Assembly: GCF_010389155.1 (NCBI RefSeq)
Contig: NC_057765.1
Span: forward strand, 27,530,980-27,594,979
From: Erigeron canadensis
Lineage: Eukaryota > Streptophyta > Magnoliopsida > Asterales > Asteraceae
Direction: 5' to 3'
DNA: 64,000 bases
Part shown: positions 51,652 through 63,409 of the stretch, in pieces
Layout: each line of letters starts with the position of its first letter
Numbering within the stretch: the first letter of the stretch is position 1
Translations under genes and position numbers: made by a program
The notes under the pieces: model-generated
Databases searched by the model: none
The model's input: the letters and a program-made list of their open reading frames with translations, nothing else
Told to the model about the DNA's origin: nothing

Positions 51652-54600
51652 TTAAGAGGCTGCAGAAACAGATACATAGTCATCATCGTCGTGATTATCA
51701 TCATGACGACCATCCTCAGAATCAGAGCTCGCAGAATGTTCTCTCGGGCCTGTGATTGCTCTTCTTTCTTGTGTCATGGCAGGTTGATCACTACCATTGA
51801 CTAATTGCTTAACTGATGAAAAGCCAGCAGAAAAACATAACAAGTATTAGAGATATGCGGCAGCCTAGTCAAAGAAAAAGAAAAACTTTTGTACTTATGT
51901 AAAGGTGGCAATTTGAAGCCTGTATTTAGGACCGGACTGGTTCCAGTATACATTATTTCTAACAATTTAGATGAGTACAATAACAAATTGATAAAAAAGA
52001 AAAAGAACTAATGTGTTGAATGGGGCAAACGAGTCGAGCGTTGTTCAATGCGTCATTTTACAGCATAACGCTACCTTTAACATCACATTATTCAAAATAT
52101 AAAATTATTATTAAAATAGTATAAATTTTCAATCATAAGTGACAGGCTTACTACTACATGGGTGTTCCGGGTGAACCAATATTGACACATACAAAAGGGT
52201 ATGGGTGTTGTTCAATGTGTCACTTTACTGCATAACGCTACCTTTGACATCACATTATTCAAAATATAAGATTAATATTAAAATAGTATAATTTTTCAAT
52301 CATAAGTGACAGGCTTGCTACTATATGGGTGTTTCGGGTGAACCTATATTGACACATAAAAAAGGGTACCCATTTTGACCGTTATCCCAACCTGCCCATA
52401 TCGCCACTTACATTTAATTAAGTTCTTATTCTTGGCTTTGTATTGAAAATAAGAAATGGTACTTGCAAATATGCATAAAAACACCTAATGTGAACAGCAA
52501 GACACTTTAGAAGAAACTTGAAGCACTATGGTTTCGACCCTTCACATTTCCAGAACTAACACACTTCTACTAAAAATAATCAAAAGCATGATACGACATG
52601 TACCTGACATATATAGCTTCATCATGATTGTCTTCATAAATTGAAATTCACCTTGGTGAGCACTAATGAATTTACCCTGAAAATGTTTCCTTTTGTTAAT
52701 TTGATGATGAATTAGACTAAACTGAACATATGGAAATTCGTCACAAAAACATCCGTCAAGTTATTTTGGGAACCAGCACTTTTAATTTTCAGAAGAAAAA
52801 GAAAACTATGGTTAAAACTTAGGATGTATTGTGTTCTAGCCATTAATTAAATCAAATGTAAGCTTTTTCGAAAATCACTACCAGTTAGGTCAGCTATAAA
52901 TATAAATTGGAAGATGATTTACCGCTTCACTGTAAAACAACCCTGCAATGTGATCAAGCCTAGCTTGGTGCCTCAAAAAGAAAGGACGTAGATGATTTGT
53001 GTATAACTGCTTAGCCCCCTGCAGAACAATAGAGGATTTAGCAAGTAAACAAAAAAGAATTAATAAAACTGAGTGAAAGATAAGCTGGAAAAGGTAAATA
53101 AGAAATGAAAATGTTAGATTAGAGACGCCAAATTTGAAAGACTTATTGTGATTTAATTGGTCATTAGTAGCATACATGTAGAATTAGACTCATTTACAGG
53201 TATAGGTTAATTTGGGTATATACCTTTTTTCTAGTAGATCCAGTGGGTAAATTTAGAAAACCTAGCTACGATGAAAACAAGTTGAACAAGTCTAATGGTG
53301 AAAAGTCACTTAAGTCGTATTCAAAATGTAAAAATTGTTGATAATTTACTGTATCAAAACAAAATTTATTACTGTACAGTTATAGTAATATAGCTTCTGT
53401 TATGATACTTGACACATATAGTAATTTAAAGAGTCCATAAATATAGACAACAGCCGCCTGGTCCATTTCAACCCATACTAGATGTTTACCAACTGGGTTC
53501 CAATAACATTTTACCAGTTATTCAATACCCTGTGCCCATTTCGCCACTTCTAAGTTCTAACTAGTAGCTTGGGATTGCTAAATCTACCAACATTTAGAAA
53601 AGGGTGGCTTACATTTGTGGTTGGAAGCTGAAGCCAAACAAGGAATGCAAGCTTCATGTGATAGTAAAGTGGAAACCTAAAAAAAGCAGACAAGGAATCT
53701 GTTGAGATTAGCTACCGTGAGACGGATGCCAACTTAAGAGAGTGAACAGTTAATTGGGAAAAAAAAAGTTTGTCATGATACCAGGAGATAAATTTGTCAG
53801 CAAATATTTCTCCAACACTAAATGATCCATACACTGCAAGCAATTAATATAATGATTAGGAACAGAATAGCTATAAAGTTGCAAACGTTATCATATATTA
53901 AATTTAACATCCTTTATATAGTACTCTTTGATGCAAATTTCTATATGACAAATGCCAACAAAGTATATAACTTATTAACAATATTGTCAAAAGTCTAGTA
54001 GGAACATATCATAAACACAAAAATATCCACCATATGTAGTCCACTGAAAATGCGTGGAGTGTATGACTATTTACAGCACTGATTACCTGCCCAGTATAAA
54101 AGCCACTTTTGTTGCTCATTTTGATCCTTTGTCTCTATTGCTTTAAATGTAGAGTAAATTGGTAAACCAACTCCCACAGAACAGCTGCAGAATAGATATG
54201 ATGTGTTATATGATGAAGAAATATTATTCCTTGATCCACACTCAGCCTTCCAATTCATACCATAGTAACTGAATACACCTTTTTGGCTTTTTGTCCAACC
54301 TATATAAGCCAGCAAAACCCACAGAAAACACCTAAAAAACACACAGTTTTCTCTCTTCACTTATGTCTTTGCCGCACTGTACGGAGGCACGGCTAGTTAT
54401 AATTAAAAATGGGAAAATCTTTTAAGCTCAAGCAGAGCCCTTATAAGCTCTAGTTTGGCTCACTAAATATTTCAACCTCGGTATTTAAGATCAAGTTTTC
54501 TTTCCTAAAAACTTTAAGACCAATGTTTTACATTTGAGATGATCCCCACTAAATGATTGCCTTATGATAAATAGTAGATATACTAACAAAAACACATTAC

Positions 54601-55315
54601 TTAAAAAATGATCATATTGACATATTCATATGACATAATTTAAAACCTACCATGCTGTGCGGATTACAATGTTGGAATCAAGAGGGACAAGAAGCAACCG
54701 CAAACCAACCTGCATCAACCTAACTAATCAATAACCTGCATAAACTTATATTTACCAAAAATAATTGTTTTATTACACAATTGGGGGCCCAACAGCCGCC
54801 CCCGCTCACATTTTTCATGCCTATGTAAAGAAAAACTGAACTTTTCTTAGCAGTCTTTCATATTACCTATTTTTTGTGTGTATTGCTTAATGTGTTAACG
54901 CAGTTTTAGGTGTTGGGCGATTAGGTGCGTGTCACCTTATTTAAGCAAAAAATACCTATTGTATCGAAAACAATTTTAAGCCATAGCCCATAAGCACTTA
55001 AAATACATACTCCTGGATTCCCTCGTAAACCAAATAAGCAATATACAATAAGAAATCCATTTTGGGGTTTTCGGCACATACTCTCTTTTTTCTCCAAAGG
55101 GTGAAATCGGCACATAATATATAAATACTTTTTTATGTAACCAGATACAAACAACACACACATAAATTTGCCCTTTAATATGAGATTACAATATTAAATC
55201 AAATTTATTATTAAGAACAGTAAATATATTTAAAAAAAACATAAACCCTAAATTACTGGAGAGATAGTTTAATTGGATTTACCTCAGTGGGTAAATTTGA
55301 TCCCATAAAAGCCAT
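51652..55315 (-). CDS. HVA22k-like TB2/DP1/REEP family membrane protein
   Basis: Eight exons in transcript order: 55315-55283, 54709-54651, 54184-54087, 53833-53782, 53676-53613, 53018-52923, 52676-52604, 51812-51652; all GT-AG, 636 nt, 211 aa. The N-terminus MAFMGSNLPTEVGLRLLL and the core LPIYSTFKAIE, EQQKWLLYW, WFPLYYHMKLAFLVWLQLP, RPFFLRHQARLD match the plant HVA22k branch of the TB2/DP1/HVA22 family. Hydrophobic hairpins at about 18-45 and 60-100 are expected to wedge into the ER membrane and shape tubules, as for Yop1/REEP5. The C-terminus from ~160 is hydrophilic and ends in an Asp/His-rich stretch. HVA22 was found as an ABA-induced gene; regulation here is not readable. Exon 8's acceptor (ttcatcag|ttaag) is the least certain; two nearby AGs are possible. 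Confidence 0.92.
52038..52374. repeat. ~168-bp tandem duplication, HVA22k-like intron 7
   Basis: Two head-to-tail copies from gtgttgttcaatg/gttgttcaatg through ataacgctacctttRacatc and aatcataagtgacaggctt to acaaaagggta/aaaaagggta. They are ~92-95% alike by eye. Confidence 0.9.
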
Positions 55316-55526
55316 AAAAGCTGCAATTTAGCTGAAACAATAATACTGATCAGAAAGAAGAAAATAAAAAATAAGAGAAGAAGATTGAGTGATTTGTTAT
55401 GAATTGTGAAACAGAAAAACAAAACACGGGTTTAAGGTGTGATGTATGTACGTTTGATTGCGTTGAAACAGTTGTTTTTCACATATGCTCCTGTTCTGTT
55501 TACAGGATTCACATGTAAAACTTTGC

Positions 55527-55528
<2 letters not shown>

Positions 55529-55578
<50 letters not shown>
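55529..55578. repeat. (AAT)n microsatellite upstream of HVA22k-like gene
   Basis: About 16 perfect AAT units, some 215 bases upstream of the start codon; on the transcribed strand (ATT)n in promoter or leader. Confidence 0.95.
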
Positions 55579-55579
<1 letters not shown>

Positions 55580-57776
55580 TAGCCGATTGATTAAATTAAA
55601 AATATAGAAATTGATGGAACTCGTAATTCTACAGTTTGACAACCTTAATAACTCCGATTAATACCCGGTCGTTGACCGGATTATAAAAACGTAAGTATAT
55701 GAAAACACGATTTACACATGTTCATTAAATTTACGTAAAACAATAAATGTACGTAGTTAAAAGACAGAAAAGCATCACGTAAATAATGACATTTAATTGC
55801 TTAGCAAAGGTAAAAACAAATAAGGAGTTTATCGACACCGCATTCTAGATCATTTTAAATAAGAAATGACATTCACTTAACTATTGTCTTCTTGACCTGT
55901 TAACTTCTGACTCACCAACCTACCAACCCAATTCAATTAAATCCCATATTGGTCTTTTGGTTAATATACTGCCATGCAAAACCAAGAATATATTAAATTA
56001 TTCTAATAGGTTGACACGTCTAACTTATATTACCCTAAATTAGGCTGTCAACCAAAAAATTTGTCAATCTACCTACACATTTAACCTGTATGACCCTAAA
56101 CGAACCCGTTTAACGTAAACTAACCCAACAACTCATTTGATCAAAAAACAACCCGCTAACACAATAACCTCCCAATCCATTTGACTTGTTTACTCAAAAC
56201 AACTCACCGACCGGATAACCTATTTTTGATTAGGTATGTAGGTTGGGTTCAGGTTAGAGAGGTGTGGATTAGTGTTAAGTTTTCAACTTGATTTTTATAT
56301 CAGGTCTAGTTATGATTAGATATTTTCAACCCGTTAACCTGTTAATCGAAACTCAAAACTTACTTTCCAACCGAATGAAATGCCCATTAGAACTTTACCA
56401 TAGCATGCGCAGTAAATTAGTATTTTTTTTTTTCCAATTTAAATGTCATGTTTGACTTTTTGAAATCTTTGTTTTCAATTTCAACTTTAAATACTTTTAA
56501 TTGTTGTATCTATAAACCTTAATAAAGGAACTACTCCTTTCCTTTTATATAAAAAAAAAAGCGACATGATGATCCTATTTTACCAATTTTTCTTATTTAC
56601 TAATAAAATATATTCACCTTATATATCTATAACACCCATTATGAAATAATTTATAACATACATCCTCCAACCCATTAAGTAATTATTAAACTACTTTCAT
56701 TTACATTAATTACTTTTACGTTAATAACCACGGTACCACCTTCATTGCCACTGTCGCCGTCGTCGTCGCCGCCGCCACCACCACCACCATTATCGGTGTT
56801 ACAACTTGTCTTCGCCACCATCACACCGTCGCTACCACTACCACCCTTTCGCCTCCACTACCATAAAATCTGTCTTTCACATTAATTAATTTTACATTAA
56901 TAAATACACCACCATTGTTGCCACCACGATCACCCGGCGTTGCCACCGCGGTGGAACAAGTCTTTCCTTTCCACCGGTTCTTGAAAGCTCTCAATCCCCG
57001 CTTCTCCTATATTGATTCTCCCTCTCGCTTTGTCGCTCCCACTACCCGTCACCGACACAATTACATTGCTGACACTACCACCATCGTCGTGGCAACGTGT
57101 GACATACATCTAGTAATATTTAATGAAAAGTATACCATTGAAAATACATTTAACTTTTAAATCATTTATTTATTTTGTATCAAATATTATATAACATAAG
57201 AAAAAAAGTTATTAATTAAAATTAAATTTGGGGGAAAAAAAGTCACATAATCAAAATTAGGCCGGAGAGAATATTCCTTATTAAAATTCTATACAAAGAA
57301 AATTTTGAAGATAATATAGGTAATTACTGGCAATTTAAATCAGGATGATGTTTTCGGTTTACATACTTAAATATATAAAAATACGAATATCACAACACCA
57401 ACATTTTGCTTGAAACGTCTAAACCAAAAAGTACAAAATACCTATTCAACTTGACTTAAGGTTGGAACAAAAATCATGTTCAAGTAAAATATGACTTGAC
57501 ATATAAACATAAATGATCCTTAGTTAAAAAAAATTTATATCAGCTAAAAAAGGTTTAGTTAGAGAGTTTTTTAGTTAATGTCTAAGTTAATCTAATAGCA
57601 TTAAATATTAAATAGTAATTGCCATAGTAAAAAAAAATAAAAAAATTGAATGATTGTCATAATTAGAAAGAAATAAGTTGACTTTAATTTGAATGACCAA
57701 GATTTAAAAGATTATGATTTTGAATGGCCAAGATCAAAAGTTCCATCGATTATTTTCTCTATGCTCTACCAACAAT
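55579..57776. other. Intergenic; one GC-rich CCR-triplet patch
   Basis: No gene. At 56735-57105 there is a GC-rich stretch of (ccg/cca)n triplets in otherwise AT-rich DNA. The 81-codon frame at 56915-57160 lies in it, but its composition follows the triplet repeat, so I do not call it coding. Similar (cctaccaaccc)-like low-complexity text at 55910-56240 looks like old repeat. Confidence 0.5.
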
Positions 57777-58274
57777 TGTAGATGCGAATTCTGAGCATCT
57801 TTTATTGTCCGTCGCAATGCAATTTTAAGGATTGATTATGATGAAGAGAAGGCATCATCAAGGTCGTGATGACGTCATCATTACCTCGTGATGACGTCAG
57901 CACGAGGCACCTAGTTCGTGTGAAGATGTACGCAGCCCACGAACGAGATGGAAGCCCAACCCATGTAGCAGTCTATATATACTAGAGTTAGGTTACAATT
58001 GTGTTTTAACGATTTGAGTTGCAACAGATTTCGTTCATCTCGCACGGGGTAGAGATCTATACCTCGTGCCAGTCAGATGTATACTGATTTGGTGTAATAT
58101 CCATATGATTAATGATATTCACGAGTTTTACATCTGTTCTTATCTCTTATTCTTCATGTAATTCGTGTTTATATGTCCATTAATTATACAGAAACCTCAA
58201 AGTCGATTATGAATGAATTCCGCATTTTCATAGTCGAATTGGTCACGATTTGAACAGTCCGACGTGTTTCAACA
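57777..58274 (+). mobile_element. Solo LTR (498 bp) with 5-bp target duplication
   Basis: Begins TGTAGATGCG and ends CGTGTTTCAACA (TG...CA). The pentamer acaat stands directly before (57772-57776) and directly after (58275-58279). A TATA-like ctatatatactagag at about 57972 is placed as an LTR promoter, and the end text resembles plant Ty1-copia LTR ends. There is no internal region, so this is a solo LTR left by LTR-LTR recombination. It contains gatgacgtcatcat and gatgacgtcagcacg, CRE/TGACG-type sites that bind plant bZIP factors. Confidence 0.88.
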
Positions 58275-58284
58275 ACAATCTTTA

Positions 58285-59342
58285 TCTTTATATATACTAA
58301 AAGACAACTAAACTAATAGCTTATTAACCAATCATAGTTTTCAATTTTAACAACTTGAAAATTGATGATGTCATCATTTAAATATTTACATGATTTAATT
58401 TAATTAGTTTTAGCCGTATAGCTATCAACTAAGTTAATTTGGATATATCATTCAAAACTTAAAAACAATTAAAACAAAGTACATTGTAATCGATATAAGA
58501 CTTTTAATCCGACTGAAAAATCTTCAACAAATATTTAATGATTCGTTCTATCTTTAACATCCACTACCCATTTAATTTAGAATACTAATTTGAATTTTAT
58601 CTAAATCTTTAAATAAATTAATTTTAATTTACACTTTTTTTTACTATTCATCATAAATTTATGTTTTTTAACAAATAATTCCAATATATTAAATAAAAAT
58701 AATAACTAATATATATATCCGATAGAATAATAACTAATATTCATCTTAATATTATGTCGAATCAAATAAATATAAAATTAATTAGTTAAATATAAATCAC
58801 GTTTAATATAAATATATTAACATTTTAAAACTAATTGTATTATTATCCTTTTTTAATTTACCTAATATTTGTCATGACACATATAAGGGAAACAAACCAT
58901 GTAAAAATATAATCTTTATAGAAAATATATATAATCTTGTCATATTCTAATTGAAAGATTTAAGACATGTTAAATCTGAAAAATATACTATTTCTAATAG
59001 TATAAAATAAATATGTAATGTACAATGTGTAACAATAACACAAATAAAATGATACTAACTTATTATGTTTTTTTAATATTCCAATGTCATTAAGTATGTC
59101 ACAATCCACAACTTTAAAGAACATATTATGATTTTATAATATTCAAATATCACTAAACATGTCACAGTAAACAACTTCGATTAACATTTTTTTTAAAAAT
59201 ATTTCAATTTAAACTCAAATTTTAATACATAAATCTTTTTTTATTACTAAAAAAAGTAAACTAAATTTGGAATCATGGTAAATTAATATCTAATATTGAT
59301 AACATCGTAAACACGTATATTATATACGGGCCTAAAATCTAG
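58285..59342 (+). mobile_element. Non-autonomous Helitron, copy 3 of the 1.1-kb family
   Basis: Starts TCTTTATATATACTAAAAGA with A before it. Ends acacgtatattatatacggg, a weak hairpin, then cctaaaatCTAG followed by T. The 5' 60 bp, including ttaaccaatca, match the reversed 5' ends of the Helitrons at 6727 and 9275, though the interior is more diverged. No Rep/helicase frame. Confidence 0.8.
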
Positions 59343-59635
59343 TGTATATATATATAATATATAATTTTTAATTTTTATTTATATCTATATCTATCTAATA
59401 TCTATAATAATAATCTACCAATATACTAAAACCGGATTGAGTTATTATTTAATCGACACATGGCGTATTACTTAAGCGATAAATGTCCTTTTAGTATTTT
59501 TAATTAAATCAAATTAAATTTTCTAATTAAATTCTACTTACGTTATAATAATCTCTATCTCTATATATAATAAAAGAAAATTGTCTTCTAAAGTTAATAT
59601 CATATCTATTTAGAGCTTGAAGATGTAAAGTTGAT
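59343..59635 (+). mobile_element. Two truncated Helitron 5' ends, nested
   Basis: A TCTACCAATATACTAAAACC start at 59414, matching 62716, runs about 140 bp and is then interrupted by another typical start TCTCTATATATAATAAAAGA at 59558. Neither has its own visible 3' hairpin before the tandem array begins. The upstream text tttttaatttttatttatat is also found at 62657, just before the Helitron at 62716. Confidence 0.6.
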
Positions 59636-60057
59636 TCAGCTCAAAATAGGATAACATTCAATATGATAGCATCATCAAACTAAGATCAAAACTTACATAT
59701 GATAGCATCAATGCAGAAACACATAGAAGTCAATTGCTCAACCGATAACATCACTGTTCATACATAAAGAACCCATGCTTGAGGTCAAAGTGATCCTTCA
59801 CTCTTTAACCGTTCTTTTCCTTTTCTTTAGTTGGTATGGATGACTTTGGTAAAACAACTATTTTCCTACTTTTGTACAACGATTAAAGAGTGAAAGATCA
59901 CTTTGACCTCAAGCATGGGTTCTTTATGTATGAACAACAATGTTACCGTATGAGCAATTGACTTCTATGTGTTTCTGCATTGATGCTATCATATGTAAGT
60001 TTTGATCTTAGTTTTATGATGCTATCATATTGAATGCTATCCTATTTTGGGCTGAGT
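59636..60057. repeat. Large inverted repeat: 180-bp arms, 62-bp loop
   Basis: Left arm 59636-59815 is the reverse complement of right arm 59878-60057 with scattered mismatches. Landmarks are tgatagcatcaatgcagaaa against tttctgcattgatgctatca, and aagaacccatgcttgaggtc against gacctcaagcatgggttctt. The right arm is the 5' part of repeat unit 1 of the 1.06-kb array, so the left arm is an inverted copy of it. If transcribed the RNA would form a long hairpin. Confidence 0.9.
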
Positions 60058-60313
60058 ATCTTAACAAATTAGTACATTTCAAAACAATGATTTGAATGAT
60101 TCATATATACACACTAGGGATGCCAATGGGCCGGGTATGGTCCGGGTTTTAGTAATCCCGGAGCTGGACCCGATTAATAATTCTTTTAATTTCTAAGAAT
60201 GTAGTCTTGAGTTAAATAAACTATTAATTATCAGGTACTTTTTCCTCATTATATATCTCTCTCACACTCTCTCTCACACACACGCATTGAACTTTTCTAG
60301 CCCTGCAGTCCAA

Positions 60314-60679
60314 ATGGCGTCTTCGTCATCCCACCGAAAGCCCACCACGAGCTCCGTGACATGCCATTGGGAGGAGAAAACAAAATACTCGTAGTATATA
60401 AAACCCTTTCAGTACGCGACGTCAGTCGGAATAGCTTAATTCATTTACCAATGTTAGAAGTGAAAGCTAAGATAGTAAAAGATTTAACAGATGAGTTAAA
60501 GAATAGAATGAAGCTGAACCCTGGTCTTGGAAGTAGTTTTGACAAATGCGACCAATATGGATACCTACACGGTCAAGCTTCTTAAACGCCAAAAGTATCA
60601 TTGTTTTTTCTCGGGTACTACTACATTCGTGAGGGCTTGTAAATATCAAGAAGGTGATAAAGTTGTTTTTTTGTTTTGA
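60314..60679 (+). pseudogene. B3-domain-like pseudogene, array copy 1
   Basis: From the ATG the frame reads MASSSSHRKPTTSS, but a missing A near 60375 shifts it. Then YKTLSVRDVSRNSLIHLP resembles the first B3 strand region (K-L-x-SDVS...L-LP). A second shift near 60530 moves the rest to another frame: DTYTVKLLKRQKYHCFFSG, then TTFVRACKYQEGDKVVF, which match the B3 end (W-KLK, FSGW-FV, L-EGD-VF). B3 domains bind DNA in plant ARF, LAV, RAV and REM factors. Broken in at least two places, so not functional as one protein. Confidence 0.62.
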
Positions 60680-61375
60680 TGGAGTTATGGATAGGAAACT
60701 ACGTATATTTTTGGCCTAAATCCATAATATTGTTATTGCAACTTATGTATATTGTAACTAATGTAACTTATATAACTGTAACGTATTGTTATTTTTATAT
60801 AACTGTAAATTTCAAATATTGTTCCTTTATTTTCCTTTCCTTTTCTTTTTCTTTCATTTTTTTCCCTTTATGTTCCTTTCCTTTTCTTTAGTTAGTATGG
60901 ATAGCTTTGGGAAAACAACTATTTTCCTACTTTTGTACAACGATTAAAGAGTGAAGGATCACTTTGACCTCAAGCATGGGTTCTTTATGTATGAACAGTG
61001 ATGCTATCGTATGAGCAATTGACTTCTATGTGTTTCTACATTGATGCTATCATATGTAAGTTTTGATCTTAGTTTTATGATGCTATCATACTGAATGCTA
61101 TCCTATTTTGGGCTGAGTATCTTAACAAATTAGTACATTTCAAAACAATGATTTGAACGATTTATATATACACAGTAGTCGGGATGGTAACGGGCTGGGT
61201 ATGGTCCAGGTTTAAGTAATCCCGGAGCCGGACCCGATCAATAATCCCTTTAATTTCAAAGAATGTAGTCTTGACTTAAATAAACTATTAATTATTAGGT
61301 AGTTTTTCCTCATTATATATCTCTCTCATTCACACACACACACACACATTGAACTTTTCTAGCCCTCCAATCCAA

Positions 61376-61745
61376 ATGGCGTCTTCGTCATCCCACCGAA
61401 AACCCACGACGAGCTCCGTGACATGCCATTGGGAGGAGAAAAACAAAATACTCGTAGTATATAAAACCCTTTCAGTACGCGACGTCAGTCAGAATAGCTT
61501 AATTCATTTACCAACGTCAAAAGTGAAAGCTAAGATAGTAAAAGATTTAACAGATGAGTTAAAGAGCAGAATGAAGCCGAACCCTGGTCTTGGAAGTAGT
61601 TTTGACAAATGCGACCAATCTGGATACCTACACGGTCAAGCTTTTTAAACGCCAAAAGTATCATTATTTTTTCTCGGGTACTACTACATTCTTGAGGGCT
61701 TGTAAATATCAAGAAGGTGATAAAGTTATTTTTTTTGTTTTGATG
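61376..61745 (+). pseudogene. B3-domain-like pseudogene, array copy 2
   Basis: Keeps the A missing from copy 1, so MASSSSHRKPTTSS joins YKTLSVRDVSQNSLIHLP in one frame that ends at 61648. The B3 C-terminal half (DTYTVKLFKRQKYHYFFSG, CKYQEGDKVIFFV) is in a different frame starting near 61590, as in copy 1. The shared shift shows the fragment was already broken, or contained an unrecognised intron junction, before it was amplified. Confidence 0.65.
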
Positions 61746-62435
61746 GAGTTATGGATGGTAAACTACGTATATTTTTGGCCTAAATCCATAATATTGTTAT
61801 TGTAACTTATGTATATTGTAACTAATGTAACTTATATGACTGTAACGTATTGTTATTTTTATATAAATGTAAATTTCAAATATTGTGCATTTATTTTCCT
61901 TTCTTTTCCTTTTCTTTCATTTTTTTCCTTTATGTTTCTTTCCTTTTCTTTAGTTGGTATGGATGGCTTTGGGAAAACAACTATTTTCCTACTTTTGTAC
62001 AACGATTAAAGAGTGAAGGATCACTTTGACCAGAAGCATGGGTTCTTTATGTATGAACAGTGATGCTATCATATAAGCAACTGACTTCTATGTGTTTCTG
62101 CATTGATGCTATCATATGTAAGTTTTGATCTTAGTTTTATGATACTATCATATTGAATGCTATCCTATTTTGGTTGAGTATCTTAAAAAATTAGTACATT
62201 TCAAAACAATGATTTGAATGATTCATATATGCACACTAGGGATGGCAACAGGCCGAGTATGGTTCGGTTTAAGTAATCCCGGAGCCGGACCCGATTAATA
62301 ATTCCTTTAATTTCTAAGAATGTAGTCTTGACTTAAATAAACTATTAATTATGAGGTACTTTTCCTCATTTTATATCTCTCTCACTCTCTCTCACACAAA
62401 TACACACATTGAACTTTTGTATCCCTGCGGTCCAA

Positions 62436-62648
62436 ATGGCGTCTTCGTCATCCCACCGAAAGCCCACCACGAGCTCCGTGACATGCCATTGGGAGGAGAA
62501 AAACAAAATACTCGTAGTATATAAAACCCTTTCAGTACGCGACGTCAGTCAGAATAGCTTAACTCATTTACCAACGTCAGAAGTGAAAGCTAAGATAGTA
62601 AAAGATTTAACAGATGAGTTAAAGAACAGAATGAAGCCGAACCCTTAA
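62436..62648 (+). pseudogene. B3-domain-like pseudogene, array copy 3 (truncated)
   Basis: Same N-terminal part as copy 2, from the ATG to RMKPNP, then a stop where the array is cut at 62645. The C-terminal half of the domain is missing. The sequence after the break is homologous to 59360-59430. Confidence 0.65.
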
Positions 62649-62715
62649 TAACTCCTTATTTTTAATTTTTATTTATTTATATTTATATATATATCTATTT
62701 ATATATATATCTATA

Positions 62716-62805
62716 TCTACCAATATACTAAAACATGATTATAAGTTTTTTAAAACAACATGTGGCATCTTCTTTACGCGACATGTGTCTTTTTTGATTA
62801 GTAAA

Positions 62806-62845
<40 letters not shown>

Positions 62846-63299
62846 ATAGAAATAAGTAATCTAATTGTGTTATAATACTAACATTGTGAATCGATTTGAT
62901 GTATATCTAAAAGGCAACTATTATTTTTTCTTTCATTCTTTTCCATAAGTAATCTAATTGTATTACAATAATAAAATTTGAATCGAACGTGACATATACC
63001 TATATATGGCAAGTAATTGAACTAATTACTATGTAATAGGAAATTAACATTTTGTATTATTAATTTTGGTATTTTGATAACCATTTTATATTATGCAAAT
63101 AAAATTAACAAGAAACTATATTACAATTTTGAAAATTAGAACCGTTTTTAATACATACTAAAATGTTGCATCTTGATAATGATTATTATATCTTATACGT
63201 AATTTTCAACCGTCATGTAAGTATTTTTATTTATTTACAAGAAAAACAAGTTTAATAAATTATATAGTGATCCGTACATCGTACGGGTATTAAGACTAG
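62716..63299 (+). mobile_element. Short non-autonomous Helitron (~584 bp)
   Basis: Starts TCTACCAATATACTAAAACA after A and ends with hairpin ccgta-catcg-tacgg, gtattaagaCTAG, T. The 3' 30 bp are almost identical to the Helitron at 32874-33477. A (TA)n run (62808-62842) lies inside. No ORF. Confidence 0.83.
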
Positions 63300-63409
63300 T
63301 AATAGAACTAAAAGAGGGGTTAGGGGTACACTTGGCGCCCCTAATCCCCTCCTTTATCCTAATCCACCATCCTTATTAATCCTCTAGTTTTTAATATTAA
63401 TCTAAATTA

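Larger units (their letters stand above)
59831..62645 (+). repeat. Tandem array of ~1.06-kb units carrying B3-domain fragments (2.65 copies)
   Basis: Units begin ttRgtatggatRRctttggg-like at 59831, 60892 and 61954 (periods 1061 and 1062); the third is cut at 62645. In order each unit holds the hairpin-arm sequence, an AT-rich part, a GC-richer tggtccgggtt...cccggagc-ggacccgat box, a (ct/ac)n run, a B3-like coding fragment and a T/C-rich tail ending ccttttctttag. Copies are ~95% alike by eye, so amplification is fairly recent. Confidence 0.92.

Noticed and set aside
51552..51755. Plus-strand ORF opposite the HVA22k-like last exon
   Set aside because: Antisense shadow of a well-supported exon; its basic composition derives from the Asp-rich code on the other strand.
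56915..57160. 81-codon ORF in a GC-rich patch
   Set aside because: Composition follows a CCR triplet repeat; no conserved domain and no exon partners.
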